Assembly: GCA_021234155.1 (NCBI GenBank)
Contig: JAJEKV010000033.1
Coordinates: 13,277,614 to 13,341,613, forward strand
Direction: 5' to 3'
Source of the DNA: Isoetes taiwanensis
Lineage: Eukaryota; Streptophyta; Lycopodiopsida; Isoetales; Isoetaceae
Length of the DNA stretch: 64,000 bases
A program made the position numbers and the translations under genes. Positions 10,694 to 21,615 of the stretch are shown piece by piece. Positions within the stretch are counted from its first letter, which is position 1, and each line of letters starts with the position of its first letter. Below the pieces are notes generated by a model. That model was given only the letters and a program-made list of their open reading frames with translations, was not told the DNA's origin and searched no databases.

Positions 10694-11300
10694 AAGAATA
10701 GAATAGAATAGAATAGAATAGAATAGAATAGGCTTTTATCGTCCATGGAGACCAATCGACCTATGGGACCCAAAAGAGAGAAAGCACAAGCAGATCTATT
10801 CTTGCGGGGTGAGAACCCCCCTTCTCGAAAGGTTTTCGAGGGAAAAATTGTGGCAGTAATAAGAATATTATCTACAAGTATGCATATGCTGTCAAATTGT
10901 ACAAGTGTACATATAAAAACAAGTCAGATTCAAGTCATGCATGTGTCCAGGGACATAGTTGGTCATGTAGATCCATGACCTCTTGGAGGTATGATCCCAG
11001 CATCGGGACTGAAGCCGTGCTGAGTATCACGTGCAGCGGTTGGCAAGGCCTGACCAACTCAGCGTAGCATGCTCAGATTTGGTCATATGTCGGACATCCA
11101 TGTAGGGTATGGCATTCATCTTCAACGGCCCCCGTGTGACAGCATCTATAGAGCATGTCCTGCTGCGGTTTCCCAATCCATCTTCATGTCTCAATGCGGA
11201 GAAGGTGTGCATCTGTGCGGGTTCAGGCAATGAGCCTGTGCTTTTTCATAGGCAGATGGATACACCGGTAATGTTGCGGGCCCCGCTTCAATGAGGGATT
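10694..11300 (-). mobile_element. LINE 3' fragment, minus strand, copy C
   Basis: Begins at 10694 with (GAATA)n, the complement of the TTCTA tail, followed by TTTTATCGTCCATGGAGACC and a GAACCCCCCTTCTCG hairpin block. These are the reverse complement of the same conserved LINE 3' end. The sequence to about 11300 contains degraded C-terminal coding matter with several stops. Confidence 0.7.
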
Positions 11301-11740
11301 CATGTGGTGCTGGTAATGTGTTGTCTTGACCTACTCAAGAGCGCCAGTGTCCCAGAGCTTGCTGAGGAAAGGCATCAAGGTACTGTCTCAAGCTATGGCG
11401 ATCAAGATTTAATAACAAGTTAAGATTCCTCATCCGAAGGCGGCCCTTGATCTTCACATCGTCTACTTTCAGAAGATGGTCATTTATGGACGATGCTCGT
11501 CTCCGTAACCTGGCTTATACCATGGCAAGGGGACCACAGCCCCTCAAGGCCTGCTGGAAGGAAAAGCGAGCTCAGTGGCTTGTCAGATAGAATGTGCAAG
11601 AGCACATGTACATACAGGTGCAAACAAAGGCAGTGAGGCAGTACCTTAGCGCTTGCTTCCTTAGCAAGCTCTGAGATGTTAGTGCTCTTGAACAGGTCAA
11701 GACAACACGTTACCAGTGCCACATATACCCCACATTAGAA
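11301..11740. other. Degraded spacer between two LINE fragments
   Basis: 440 bases with scattered resemblance to LINE C-terminal sequence but no usable frame. Confidence 0.35.
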
Positions 11741-12150
11741 CTGGGCCTGCAATGCTAAGTACGTACCCATCTGCCTATGAAAGGTGTAGACTCATTACCT
11801 CGATTCACACAGGTGCACAACATCTCCAAATTGAGACAGGCAGATGATTGGGGAGCTACCTCAGGATGGGAGCCGTTGAGGATGAATGCCTTACCCTCTA
11901 GAGATGTCCAACATATGATCAAATTTGGGCACGCTATGCTGAGTTGGTCAGGTCTGGCCAGCCGTATATTTGTACAGTTTGACAACAATCTTATTATTGC
12001 CACGTTTTTTCCCTCGAAAACCTTTCGCGATAGGGTTTTTTATAACCCAGATAGTAATGAGTCTGTTACACTCTTTGTTTGATCCCATAGGTCGATTGGC
12101 CTCTGTGGACGATAAAAATCATCGATCTATTCTATTCTTTAAGGGGGGGG
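11741..12150 (+). mobile_element. LINE 3' fragment, copy D
   Basis: Contains FTQVHNISKLRQADDW and the GAGGATGAATGCC block of the LINE C-terminus. It ends in CCTCGAAAACCTTTCGCGAT, GGGTTTTTTATAA and TCTGTGGACGATAAAA, with only two TTCTA units left. The pentanucleotide tail is nearly lost. Confidence 0.7.
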
Positions 12151-12182
12151 GGGCTTATTTTATTAGTTGAGAAACATTCATC

Positions 12183-12255
12183 AAGCTAGCTAGATAGATA
12201 GATAGGTAGGTAGGTAGGTAGGTAAGTAGGTAGGTAGGTAGGTAGATAGATAGTA
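12183..12255 (+). repeat. (TAGA)n/(TAGG)n compound microsatellite
   Basis: TAGATAGATAGATAGG passes into repeated TAGG units and back to TAGA. It is simple sequence only. Confidence 0.9.
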
Positions 12256-13162
12256 TATTGCATTTTAACGTCCAGGGGAAGCCATAGCTTGCACAACAAC
12301 TTATAACACACCTAGACATCTCTTACTCCCACCACAGTGCATTATGGCTGACATGGGTCCTTCCCCCACCAACTTTACAACAATGCATGGCCCCTTTTAC
12401 AATGAGAAGAAGCCGTCTACATGTCTTATCGTAAAAATATTTTTTAGCTATCCATCTTCAAACTTGTTCAACTATGTGCTATAGGGATTTGTAAAAATTT
12501 ACTTATAAATGAAAACTCTTTATCCTTCAAAGAAAAAAAACAATGGATCTTGCTAGAGTGAGTAACATGCCTATGATAAGATTGAATAACAATGTAGTTT
12601 GCCGATCTTGCTTTTATGATATTTAAAACCGCTCAATATAGCCCATGACTATAGTTTCAAATAATGTCAAGCGAAAAGGACCCATTAAGTTCATGACATA
12701 CCCAATATTTTATATGCTCAATTCATACAGAAGAAACTGTTGAAGTAATAGAATTAAAAGCAACATAAAAAGAGGTCAATATATTTAATAGTTCAACTAT
12801 TTGATTTGTACTCCTGTTTTAACTATGAGGGAATTATTATTGGTCCAATTGTGAACTCATGTCTTTGCCTCCTCTCACATGCAACATGCCACTTCATGAT
12901 TGTTTTCTCCCTCTTCTTGTAGTTTTCTCATTTTAACCTTGCACCTCACTGACTGCGGATTAGTAAATGACATCAAAACATAAATTAAATTATTTTTCTA
13001 TTCAGTATGTGATGTAAGACAACAAAGAATTATGCATTTAAATTGGCTTCCATTTACAACAGTATTTTGAATGTTTGAACAAGTTAAGTGAATACATCTG
13101 TGCATGTATGAATTCCAAGCAAAAAGAGTTCTAAACAAGTATGTAGTGTATCTTATATTGTA
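12256..13162. other. Unassigned AT-rich spacer
   Basis: About 900 bases without recognisable coding or repeat structure. Confidence 0.5.
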
Positions 13163-13276
13163 TGGGGAACGCCACTTGGGACCCCTTTCTGGTGTGGACG
13201 GTGGGGTCCCGCGACCGGCGGTAAAAGGGAGCGGGTCACCGGTCCACCGGAAAGGGGATCAAATGACGTTCCCCCA
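13163..13276. mobile_element. Small foldback/MITE-like element, 114 bp
   Basis: The left end starts TGGGGAACGCCACTTGGGAC. The right end, read in reverse complement, starts TGGGGGAACGTCATTTGATC. The arms match over about 35 bases with few mismatches and also share CCCCTTTC(T/C)GGTG. The element is far more GC-rich than its surroundings. I could not identify a convincing target duplication, so the superfamily is open. Confidence 0.7.
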
Positions 13277-13435
13277 CAACATAGAAATAGGGGAGATTTT
13301 TTTTTTCTCCCCTTTCTTCTCTGGCTTCATCGAGGCCAAATTTTGTATGTAATACTCATATAGGCAATTTTGTGCCCATTGATAAATAAAAACTATAGTC
13401 TTCTTGCATTCATTATTGTTTTCCCTTGCAAATTA

Positions 13436-13843
13436 ATGGTACTTAGTGTCCTCAATTATGAATTAAGCATTGCTGCACCGCCTGTTACAGAAATAGCTCT
13501 GCCGCAGCCCTCCGGCAACGGCTTGGAGATTGTCATGTTACTTCAGGACAAGGCCGTCCGCAACTTGCAATGCAAGATGCAGCGGGGTTGGGATTATTGG
13601 GAGACCACCAATGTGGACGCCCATGACATTGACGATAACCTGTGGCAACTTTATGGAGCAATGAACGACCTCTTTAGTCTTCTGATAATAAATCCCACCT
13701 CAATGTACCAGGACATCATTAAGGAAGCATGGCGTAAATATAATCTAGTACGTTCAGTGAGAGAGGACTTCATTGATTATATATTATATCCCTTTGGTGA
13801 TCCAATGTATAATCGTCCGGAACAACCATCTTCTATAGAATGA
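13436..13843 (+). CDS. Unrecognised open frame, possible gene or gypsy leader
   Basis: The longest form of this frame runs from 13370; its later part (from MVLSVLNYELSIAAPPVTE) has coding-like composition (GLEIVMLLQDKAVRNLQCKM, WDYWETTNVDAHDIDDNLWQ). I do not recognise any domain. It lies 140 bases before a broken gag frame on the same strand, so it might belong to that retroelement or be an exon of a captured gene. No splice sites decide the question. Confidence 0.3.
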   Translation: MVLSVLNYELSIAAPPVTEIALPQPSGNGLEIVMLLQDKAVRNLQCKMQRGWDYWETTNVDAHDIDDNLWQLYGAMNDLFSLLIINPTSMYQDIIKEAWRKYNLVRSVREDFIDYILYPFGDPMYNRPEQPSSIE

Positions 13844-13980
13844 ATATTTCAATTCTGTTCGTCCTTTGGGACTTTGTGTGAATGTAACTTTTCATCTTCT
13901 TTAATAATAAAGCTTTTCTCCTTCATTGCGAGTACTCGATGCATGTTGTGCTTATTTTTCTTTTCATTGATATTTTAGAC

Positions 13981-14776
13981 GGTGCACGTCCCCCTCCGTG
14001 GGCGACGCCCGTAGAACCAGGTCGACTAATGCCCGAGCAAGAGCTGCTTATCATTCAGCGCCAGATGGCTCAGTTGCAGCAATACGTTCTTCAAAGGCCT
14101 ATAGGCCCTGTTGCTGTGGAGGAAGGACCTGAAGTGCCAATTACCGAGGTGGCACCACCCACGCCAACACGCTCTAAGCGTCGCCACCATTCCTCGTCTT
14201 CCGACAGTAGCTCTGACTCTTCCGATTCTGATGACTCTTCGAATTCTGCCAGTTCTGAGCAAACCCGTGACAAGTCCAAAAAGAAAGATTACCAAAAGAC
14301 CGTTGATTCTGCAATCACCAGCATCTGGAAGAACCGCAGACTTGCCCAGTTTTCTGGCACTATTCGTTCAGGTGTGGATGCAGAGTCCTGGATCGACGAA
14401 ATGCGAGAATTCGGTAAATCGTATGGCATGACCGATAAGGATATTGGTAAAGTGGCCACCACCAACCTCACTAAGTCTGCAAGGATATGGTGGAAGGGGT
14501 ATGTGCGCACATGGGCTTAATAGGGGAAATTGCAGGTTCAGAACCTTTGTTAAGGCCTTCAAGTTCCACTATGTTCCTAAGGCGCATCGCTGCAAACAGA
14601 TACAAACATTCTACCGCTTGGAGCAGCGCGACATGACAGTGCAGGCTTATACCGACGAGTTCATGTGCCTCAGACTCTATGTTCCAGGGATCAATGAACG
14701 CCGTGCAGTTGAAGGTTATGTGGAGGGCTTATCACCCACATTAAGAAAGATGGTCTGCGATCGATCCCACCAGTAA
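13981..14776 (+). pseudogene. Ty3/gypsy-type gag, frameshifted fragment
   Basis: The first frame has a proline-rich start, a serine/aspartate-rich linker (SSSSDSSSDSSDSDDSSNSA), then FSGTIRSGVDAESWIDEMRE and TKSARIWWKGYVRTW. It stops at 14520 and the sense continues in another frame: FRTFVKAFKFHYVPKAHRCK and YRLEQRDMTVQAYTDEFMCL. The spacing and motifs are those of retrotransposon gag capsid (Retrotrans_gag). The frame break near 14517 and the stop at 14776 leave only a relic. No protease or reverse transcriptase follows. Confidence 0.8.
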
Positions 14777-15866
14777 TCCACTTCCGGATCGAGAGTTGGA
14801 TCCTGATTATTGCACTTTTATTTTTGATGGCGAACCTGGCTCTGACACCAGATCTAGATTCTCTTTAGAGTCTACTTCCTAATTTGTCTTGTTTGATTGC
14901 CACGCATGCAAAAGACCAGCAAACAAAAACTATCAAGTTTTGTCATATCCAAACAGGTCTTGTACTACTGGTCTAGATCAATCTTCTCATAGAACAAGGT
15001 GGGGTCTTCAATCATATTCATGACAAACAAGAACACAGGCCCTGGGGGCTAGTTCCATTCCATTGAAGCCCTGTGACTCAATATCGCCAAGTACAGTGGA
15101 GAGGTCGAATATGCTTCAAAAGGCACAATGCCGAAACCCAGCTTGTGTTTGAGAAGTGCTAGAGCGCGCACGCTCTGGAAACGGTTCTATTTTGACGTTT
15201 CGTTGCATCTTGATGTTGATGTATAGTTGGCACAATTGTTTTAGCTCTTTTATGTCTTCATCCTCAAGCTTGGCCTTTTCTTTGAAGTACTCAAAATTCT
15301 GACTCTCGTTACAGCTGTGATGCCTTCCTCCAACGCACGCGTCCTCTTTAGCACCATGGCATAGTCCTTTGCATCTTGAATTTCTGAGCTTCTTGTTTTC
15401 CTCAGCAATATTGAATCGTCCAGTATTTTATTTTGCAAATCTAGCCTTCCCTTATCCGTCAAACTCTATATCCTCTTGATGAACTTCTTGTTAAAGTGTT
15501 GTGGCAACTCTCTATTACCGTCCTTCATCATACCCCTCTGCCACAATGCCTAGATCTCAGTTCACTTTTGCCAGATTTATTCATTGCACAATAATATCAT
15601 GTCATATTGATGTAATAGCGATTCCCTGGCCTTTCTTGTAGTTTTTTTCTTCCCATCTTCATCATCGGCTTCATTGTCTTGGTGGCCCTCTGTAAGTACA
15701 AACCTGCATAGCCTCTTGAAAATCTTCCATTTTTTTGAAGGCGACTTGTTTCCTCTTGGCCATTGTGGACATCTCGATGCCTTCCGTTGCTGCCTTGCAT
15801 GTATTATTTGGTCAAGATAGGGGTTACAGACATAAGATCAAAGTTAGTCGAGTGATGATATGAAGC
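14777..15866 (-). other. Degraded gene-like stretch, minus strand, unrecognised
   Basis: Minus-strand frames at 15250-15462 (LTDKGRLDLQNKILDDSILL ...) and around 15080-15180 (ALLKHKLGFGIVPFEAYSTS) read like coding sequence interrupted by stops. Together with 16300-17930 they may be exons of one decayed gene. I cannot name it. Confidence 0.3.
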
Positions 15867-15867
15867 C

Positions 15868-16280
15868 TCTGGGTTATAAAAGACTAGACATGAGGACTTT
15901 CTCGATTGTGAGTCGAGAAAGTGCTCTTTGGACACGAGGACTTTCTCGACTCGCGAGTCAAGAAACTGCCCTTTGGATTATAAAAGGCCAGACATGTCGA
16001 GAAAGTGCCCTTTGGGTTATAAAAGATCAGACATGAGGACTTTTCTGACTCACGAGTCGAGAAAGTGCCCTTTGGATTATAAAAGACTAGATATGAGGAC
16101 TTTCTTGACTCATGAGTCGCGAAAGTGCCCTCTGGATTATAAAAGACTAGACATGAGCACCTCCTCGACTCACGAGTCGAGAAAGTGCACTCTCGATTAG
16201 AAAAGACTAGACATGAACACCTTCTTGACTCGCGAGTCGAGAAGGTTCCTTCTGGGCTACAAAGGACTAGATATGAGGAC
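15868..16280. repeat. Palindromic tandem array A, about seven 58-60-bp units
   Basis: Each unit joins a TTATAAAAGACTAGACATGA linker to a perfect or near-perfect palindrome of the form CTTTCTCGACTC-(G/A)-CGAGTCGAGAAAG. Palindromes centre near 15910, 15951, 16052, 16112, 16172 and 16232, and a half unit lies near 15997. The last four units are spaced exactly 60 bases. The open frame crossing the array (15928-16200) is a by-product of the period being divisible by three. Confidence 0.93.
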
Positions 16281-16297
16281 CACTTGAAGTTCCAAAT

Positions 16298-16640
16298 TTA
16301 GGAGATGGTGATGTTTAGTACCTGACGTAGCTTGCACTTGCAACGATAATACCCTGACAGTGACTTGATGCTGGCGAGTTCGATGGGTGGAGTGTCCGCT
16401 GACATCACCCTGCACTCCCGCTTCCCATACAGCTCCATGATCCTCTGCGGGACATCCTTCTCCGTCTGCAGCACATGTGCTGCTCTCACCAAATGCTGGC
16501 CATCCAGACCCAGAACCTCACATCTTTACTCTTCAGTTCCTCTTCCATGCTCCAACTGAATAATTCACTGGTCTTCTTGTTGAAAGGAATCACGTCAGCT
16601 GGCATCGGATCCAGCATATGGGTTGGATTGAATGGTCATT
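16298..16640 (-). pseudogene. Unrecognised exon-like fragment with one frame break
   Basis: Minus strand: PADVIPFNKKTSELFSWSME then, after a one-base shift near 16515, VLGLDGQHLVRAAHVLQTEK and SGYYRCKCKLRQ. A good donor (CAG/GTACTAAAC) follows at the end. The composition is clearly coding-like and the exon seems once functional. I do not recognise the family. Similar coding-like pieces lie at 17053-17350 and 17694-17924 on the same strand. Confidence 0.4.
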
Positions 16641-17052
16641 GATTACTTGAAACTTAGGTTAGAAAACTGAATCCATGCAGTCTAGCCTTAAGAAGACCAT
16701 GAGGTTTATGACTCATAGTTCTAACCTTCTATAAGTTTGATGAGACCTTGAGGACTGTGGTTTATAGTCCTAATCTGCTATAAGTTTTGATGTAGCTGAA
16801 AACCTTGAGGTTTGTGGCTCATAGGAAATTACCCTTAGTCCATCACACTATAGGTTTTGACGTAGTTAATCCATCTCATGATGATGCATTACCTCTCTTT
16901 GATAAACAATATGGCATTGCCAGTGCATACCTTGAGTCTTCTTATATCAAATTTCATTTTATGACCGATCCCTAACAAATAGTACTGGGCCAGTCTTCCC
17001 ATTTTCTGAGTGCCCCTCTGCATCAGCTTCATTTGCTCATTTGGGGCCAAAT

Positions 17053-17350
17053 CTAGAAGTCCTCAACATCCTCCTTATCATCCTCTACCTCATCATCCTC
17101 TGTTTTGCTTTGATTCTTGTTCACACTCTGAACCACGACTTTGTTGACCGCAGAGTGTGTTATATTCTTCAACACATTAGATGTGAACATCCCAGTATTG
17201 AAGAGCTTTTCTCGCACCCTGGAGACTTCCATACCTAGCTCCCGAGAAGTTAGAATGCCCTTCTCTTTCATGCCTTCTATGTCTTACCATTCCATATTCT
17301 TGCAATTCACAGGTGCAGTCTTCTTGTGCGTTTCCTTGGCCTTGCTCATG
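17053..17350 (-). pseudogene. Unrecognised coding-like fragment
   Basis: Frame GILTSRELGMEVSRVREKLF ... ends in an acidic run (TEDDEVEDDKEDVEDF). It probably belongs with the neighbouring minus-strand pieces. No domain is recognised. Confidence 0.3.
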
Positions 17351-17693
17351 GAAGAAGAGGACTAATTCAGCACTGATAATTTTTTAGTGTGATAGAACCT
17401 ACACTTCGGCACATCTTCAATGTATAAGGTCAGATGCTGATCATCTAGAGCAGCAATAGATAACACACTCCCGCCCTTCTTGTTTGTCTCCAAAATCCTT
17501 CTTATCTATAAATCAGAAGAAAAGATCTTTATCTTTCCTAGATACTGCGACTTCCACATACTACCAACAATCTGGTGGGGTCTCAAGCTATTGTGTCTGC
17601 AGCGCTTCTATGACGAAGAAAGGTGTTCGACCGGTAATTATGCGGTCCTCGGCAGAAAACCCTGAAAAAAATTAGAAGTTAATTGGAGCCACC

Positions 17694-17924
17694 CTAGAAA
17701 GACATCTTAGTTGAGAAATTACCTAGCTTTGCAAGCCTTCTCTTCTTTGCATTAGCTGACAAGCGATCTTTTTTAATAGAGCGCTTATTCGATGGAGTCA
17801 ACATACTCCGGCACAAACGGCGCAAACGCTTAGTGCTAGAAGTTGCAGCATCTGAAGTGCTCTTCCGCCACGAGGATTTTGTGAGCTGAGGACTGCATAC
17901 GAAGGAAGTTATCTTGAATTTCAA
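17694..17924 (-). pseudogene. Unrecognised basic coding-like fragment
   Basis: Frame rich in Lys, Arg and Ser (STKRLRRLCRSMLTPSNKRS), resembling a nuclear-localisation stretch. It may be part of the same decayed minus-strand gene as 16298-17350. Confidence 0.25.
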
Positions 17925-18025
17925 AATAACATCGTGCGATCATTGAACACATGCAAGAGATGGCTGGGTACAGCACGGGCATCCTTAGCCCACCTAAACG
18001 TATATTTGAAACTAATTGATGTAAA

Positions 18026-18093
18026 AATGGGTCGCAGTTCGATTGGAGCAAGAGGCATCACGAAGCGTCGGAGGTCGCACGTTCGACTCTCAC
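18026..18093 (+). ncRNA. tRNA-like sequence (elongator Met-like), probably SINE head or pseudogene
   Basis: The order CGCAGTTCGATTGGAGC, GGAGGTCGCACGTTCGACTC, TCACC resembles a tRNA with A box, anticodon arm and B box. The anticodon stem does not pair well, so a functional tRNA is unlikely. No clear tail or target duplication was found. Confidence 0.4.
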
Positions 18094-18880
18094 CGAACTT
18101 TCCACTAACAGCAGGCATGGGTGCTTCAAATGGCATATAACCGCTGTGATCTTGCATTTGTGCATGATTCAGGCTTTGAGCATTTGAGTAAGACTGTTTT
18201 GACATAGTTTTGTGGTATTTTCAGATGATTTGCTCAATGGCAATGGAAACAAGATGGCAATGGGGGATGAGCTCGAGCCCACGAGCCTTCTTCATTGCAC
18301 TACAAGGAGAAAGGATACACAAGAATCATGCTAATTCAAGTCATTCAATGGCCGAAAAACTATTTGCGACCTGAGGTGAATGTATTCATTGTGCCTCTCT
18401 TCAATTTCTGGGTGTTATAGATGTGTACGACTATTGAATAATTAAATGCATAGGATGCTAGATCTTGACGGAATAGAGCTGAATAAACAGAGGTTGCTGT
18501 TTTCTCGTTCTATTGCTTATATCCTTGTTGAGCATATTTTAGCGTTGAGAAACTATTTGGGTTGAGAGATGCTGAGCAAGCGAATGAGAGTATCGAACAC
18601 CTATAAGTCCATAGAGGGCATGTCCATAGAAGACGTTAGATGAATATATTCGAATACGTCAAATGCATTCTTGAGTCGCTCATCGCGCGGACACCCTTCG
18701 AAAATTCGAAGGAGCGGGTTCGAAGGAGAGTGACCCAAACTAGGTAGAGACATCCGTGACTCGAGATTTGAGAATGGAATTGAAGGAATTATTGGTGAAT
18801 TCGCGACGCATGATTTTAGAATGCTTAGACCCAGACGGAGGCCCTCTTCTACTAAGTCATGAAGTAGAGGGATCCAGTCT
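18094..18880. other. Unassigned spacer
   Basis: No gene is recognised. 18690-18770 has TTCGAA-rich sequence and a weak half copy of the array B motif (GTGACTCGAGATTTGAGAAT). Confidence 0.4.
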
Positions 18881-19400
18881 AGATGGCTGCATTCTCGACC
18901 CGAGAGTCAAGACTAGGAGATATGGTTGAGGCATCATGGACTAAAAAATCGAGTATGTGACCACAAATTAGACTGAGCCCCTCTCCTCCTAAGTCTTGGA
19001 GTAGAGGGATCTAGTCTGGATGGATTCTCGATTAGCGAGTCGAGAATAGGAGACAGTCGACGCCATTCTCGACTCTCGAGAAGTGCAGGGAGAGTGTCGG
19101 GCTGGTTGGGTTCTCGACTCGTTAGTCGAGAGTGCAGTCGAGAAGTGCAAGGAGGTTGTCAGATTGGTTGGGTGAGCCATTCTCGACTCGCAAGTCGAGA
19201 ATACACTCGAGAGTGCAGGGAAGGTGTCGGGCTAGCTAGGTGATTCGCGAGTCAAGAATGCACTGAGAACTGCAGGAAGGGTGTTGGACTGACTGGGTGA
19301 GCCATTCTCGACTCACGAGTCGAGAATGTGGTCGAGAAGTACAGGGAGGCTGTTGGGCTGGCTGGGTGAGCCATTCTCAACTTGCGAGTTGAGAATGCAC
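18881..19400. repeat. Palindromic tandem array B, about seven 66-70-bp units
   Basis: The repeated core is ATTCTCGACTC-(G/A)-CGAGTCGAGAAT, the same palindrome as in array A. The linker here is different (GTGCAGGGAGGNTGTCGGGC, TGGNTGGGTGAGCC). Palindromes lie near 18900, 19030, 19070, 19118, 19186, 19246, 19316 and 19384. The last one reads TTCTCAACTTGCGAGTTGAG, with changes in both arms that keep pairing. Confidence 0.88.
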
Positions 19401-19822
19401 CCTTGAGCCTGGGCATGACGCAAAAAAAACCTAGAGATGATGTCATTAACTAGAAATTGGGAGGAATATCAGTGGATTTAGGATTTGTATCCTGCAATCC
19501 TTTCATTATTTTTGATCCTGGACAGAATTTCCTATATAATTGAAGCTACCAGGCAGCATTAAGCAAGGAACTGGTTTCCAGCCGAAAAATGTGAAGAATT
19601 CTATGGTTTTTTACCGGTGAACTTCCTGTTAATTGTTTTCATTACTTGCAGTCCCTTATTACTATAAAATAGAAACAGTCTATTTAAGCAGAGTTCCTTA
19701 ACCTGAGCTATCTAAAAATAATAAACTAGGGCCTTGAAAATATACCTGGCTGATCGGCTTGAATAGGAACCCTCCATGTTTGATCTTCGCAAGGGAGCTC
19801 TCAAGTCGAGAATAAGGGGTTT

Positions 19823-21615
19823 ATGAGATTGGAAATAGTATTAGGGGATAGTAAGATGCTCACTCTGCGCACATTGATTGAGGATAGCAGGAATCGCCGG
19901 CAGAACCTGTACTGTTGTTTCGTTGATTTTGCAAAAGCGTTCGACCACGATTACCCGCAACAAGCTCGGGACATTTGCGATACCGGGGACCCCCAGGACT
20001 TGCGAGAATCACGGTATATAGGTTTGCATGCGAGGCATGCTCAGCCGTATCACACCAGCAAAGACAACCGTAATCAGTAGCATTGGAGTGCGTCAGGGTT
20101 GCCCCCTCTCCCCCACACTCTTTGGCCTATACATTGATCAGTTGGAAGATTGGCTCTCTGAGCATGGAGGTGCGGGCGCACATCTCATGCATCACACAAT
20201 CCGGCAACTCATATATGCTGACGATGTCAACCTCATGGCCTACACTCCAGAGGACATGCAGCGTCACCTGGATGCTCTTGACACTTTTTGCCAATTCACT
20301 GGCATGCGAGTGAACTTGGCCAAAACTAGGGTGCTGCTAGTTGCATCGTCCCGTCAGCCAAGGCTTCCCACCTTCACTTACCAGGGGCAAGAGGTAGAGG
20401 TGGCTCCAACCTACAAGTACTTGGGGATTGAGTTCTCAACTACCACCCATTGGGATGCGGCTATCAGGTTGCGGGTCACGGCGGGTTGGAAAGCACTATA
20501 TGCCATGCAGAACAACAGCCACAAGGCAGAGTTGTACGCCTGGGGCCACCAGTCACATTTGTTTCGGGCCTTGGTTGAGCCGGTCCTGTTGTATGGGGCA
20601 GAAGTGTGGGGTCCGGTCATCTCCCTCAACACATGGAATGACCTCGAGCAGGTGCAGAAGGCCTTCTTGGCACGGGCCCTGGGGGTGAAGTCCACAGTTC
20701 CGTACCAGATCCTACTCCAGGAGACAGGCTTTCTACCCCTTCAACGGGCTGCATTGGAACGCCATATCGTTTACTTCCAAAAGGTGGTCGCTATGGCTGA
20801 TACACGCTTGCCCCATCTTGCTTTGACCACGGCGATGGGTCCCCAACGCTTTCGAAATCTCTTTGGAAAGACAAGCAAGCTCGGTGGGTTCTCCACTTAT
20901 TTGGGGCGTCGGGTGCAAACAGATCGCCCGTGTCGACAAAGAAAGATCGGGCGAGGCACTTAAACCGTACCTAGATGCTACTTTCCTTCGCAAAATACGG
21001 GATGCAGGCTCGGCGCGACGTTAAGGCGGCACACTATCGGCCAAGAAGTCAATCCTAGGCCTCACAAGAGGCCGCACCAAGATCTGTACACCCAAATGCC
21101 CATGAAGAGGCGCATGGGGACTTATAGCTTCCATTCGCAAGACGGGTGCACATCGCCCTCCGCATTGAAACAGGCGTTGGGCTCGGGAAGCACGAGCAAA
21201 GGCTTTGCGGTGTTGCCACCGGGCGCGATTGAGGATGAATGTCATACCCTCGGATCTGCCCGGCATTTGCCCATATCCAGAGAGGTATGTTCGACTACTA
21301 GTGCACGGGCCGGCCGTTGCATCAGTTATTAACTACGGCGTCAGTGGGTTTGTTGGGGTCATACCTCCAGGAGGTTATGGATGCACGGACGCGTTTGTGT
21401 CCTACGGGACGGTCTTGATCTGTCCTATGCAATTGTACAGTGTGCCAGCATGCTTATTACTGCTAAGGTTTTTCCCTCGAAAACCCTTCGGGGCGGGGGT
21501 TTTTTAATCATGTCAGTAATATGCTTGCCCCTCTTTTTGTTTGGGTCCCATAGGCCAATTGGTCTCCGTGGACGCTAAAAACCTATTCTATTCTATTCTA
21601 TTCTATTCTATTCTA
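19823..21615 (+). mobile_element. LINE with reverse transcriptase and (TTCTA)n tail, copy E (longest)
   Basis: 5'-truncated non-LTR element. Reverse transcriptase pieces are LYCCFVDFAKAFD (19910), GVRQGCPLSPTLFGLYIDQL (20085) and LIYADDVNLM (20210, the catalytic YADD). These are followed by a thumb-like region to 20963 and a damaged C-terminal Cys/His domain at 21100-21330 (IEDECHTL). A frame break near 20030 separates the first motif from the rest, and stops follow. The 3' end has CCCTCGAAAACCCTTCGGGG, GGGGGTTTTTTAATC, TCCGTGGACGCTAAAA and about six TTCTA units. Confidence 0.9.
20028..20963 (+). pseudogene. LINE reverse transcriptase frame
   Basis: Frame of 311 codons with the RT block RQGCPLSPTLFGLYIDQL, the active site YADD about 60 residues in, VNLAKTRVLLVAS and APTYKYLGIEF, and LVEPVLLYGAEVWGP. 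These are typical of non-LTR reverse transcriptases of plants. The N-terminal RT motif and the endonuclease are lost through truncation and a frame break. Confidence 0.9.

Noticed and set aside
15928-16200. 90-codon repetitive frame across palindromic array A
   Set aside because: The 60-base period keeps a frame open by arithmetic. The sequence is a non-coding tandem array and the peptide has no known family.
15868-16280. CRISPR-like array
   Set aside because: Regular repeats with a palindrome superficially resemble one. However, the linkers are themselves repeated rather than unique, and the sequence is a plant nuclear genome.
18026-18093. Functional tRNA gene
   Set aside because: T-arm and D-arm signals exist but the anticodon stem does not pair, so it is kept only as a tRNA-like relic.
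19823-20080. Considered as a separate host gene
   Set aside because: LYCCFVDFAKAFD is a reverse transcriptase motif and the frame connects with the LINE body after a shift.
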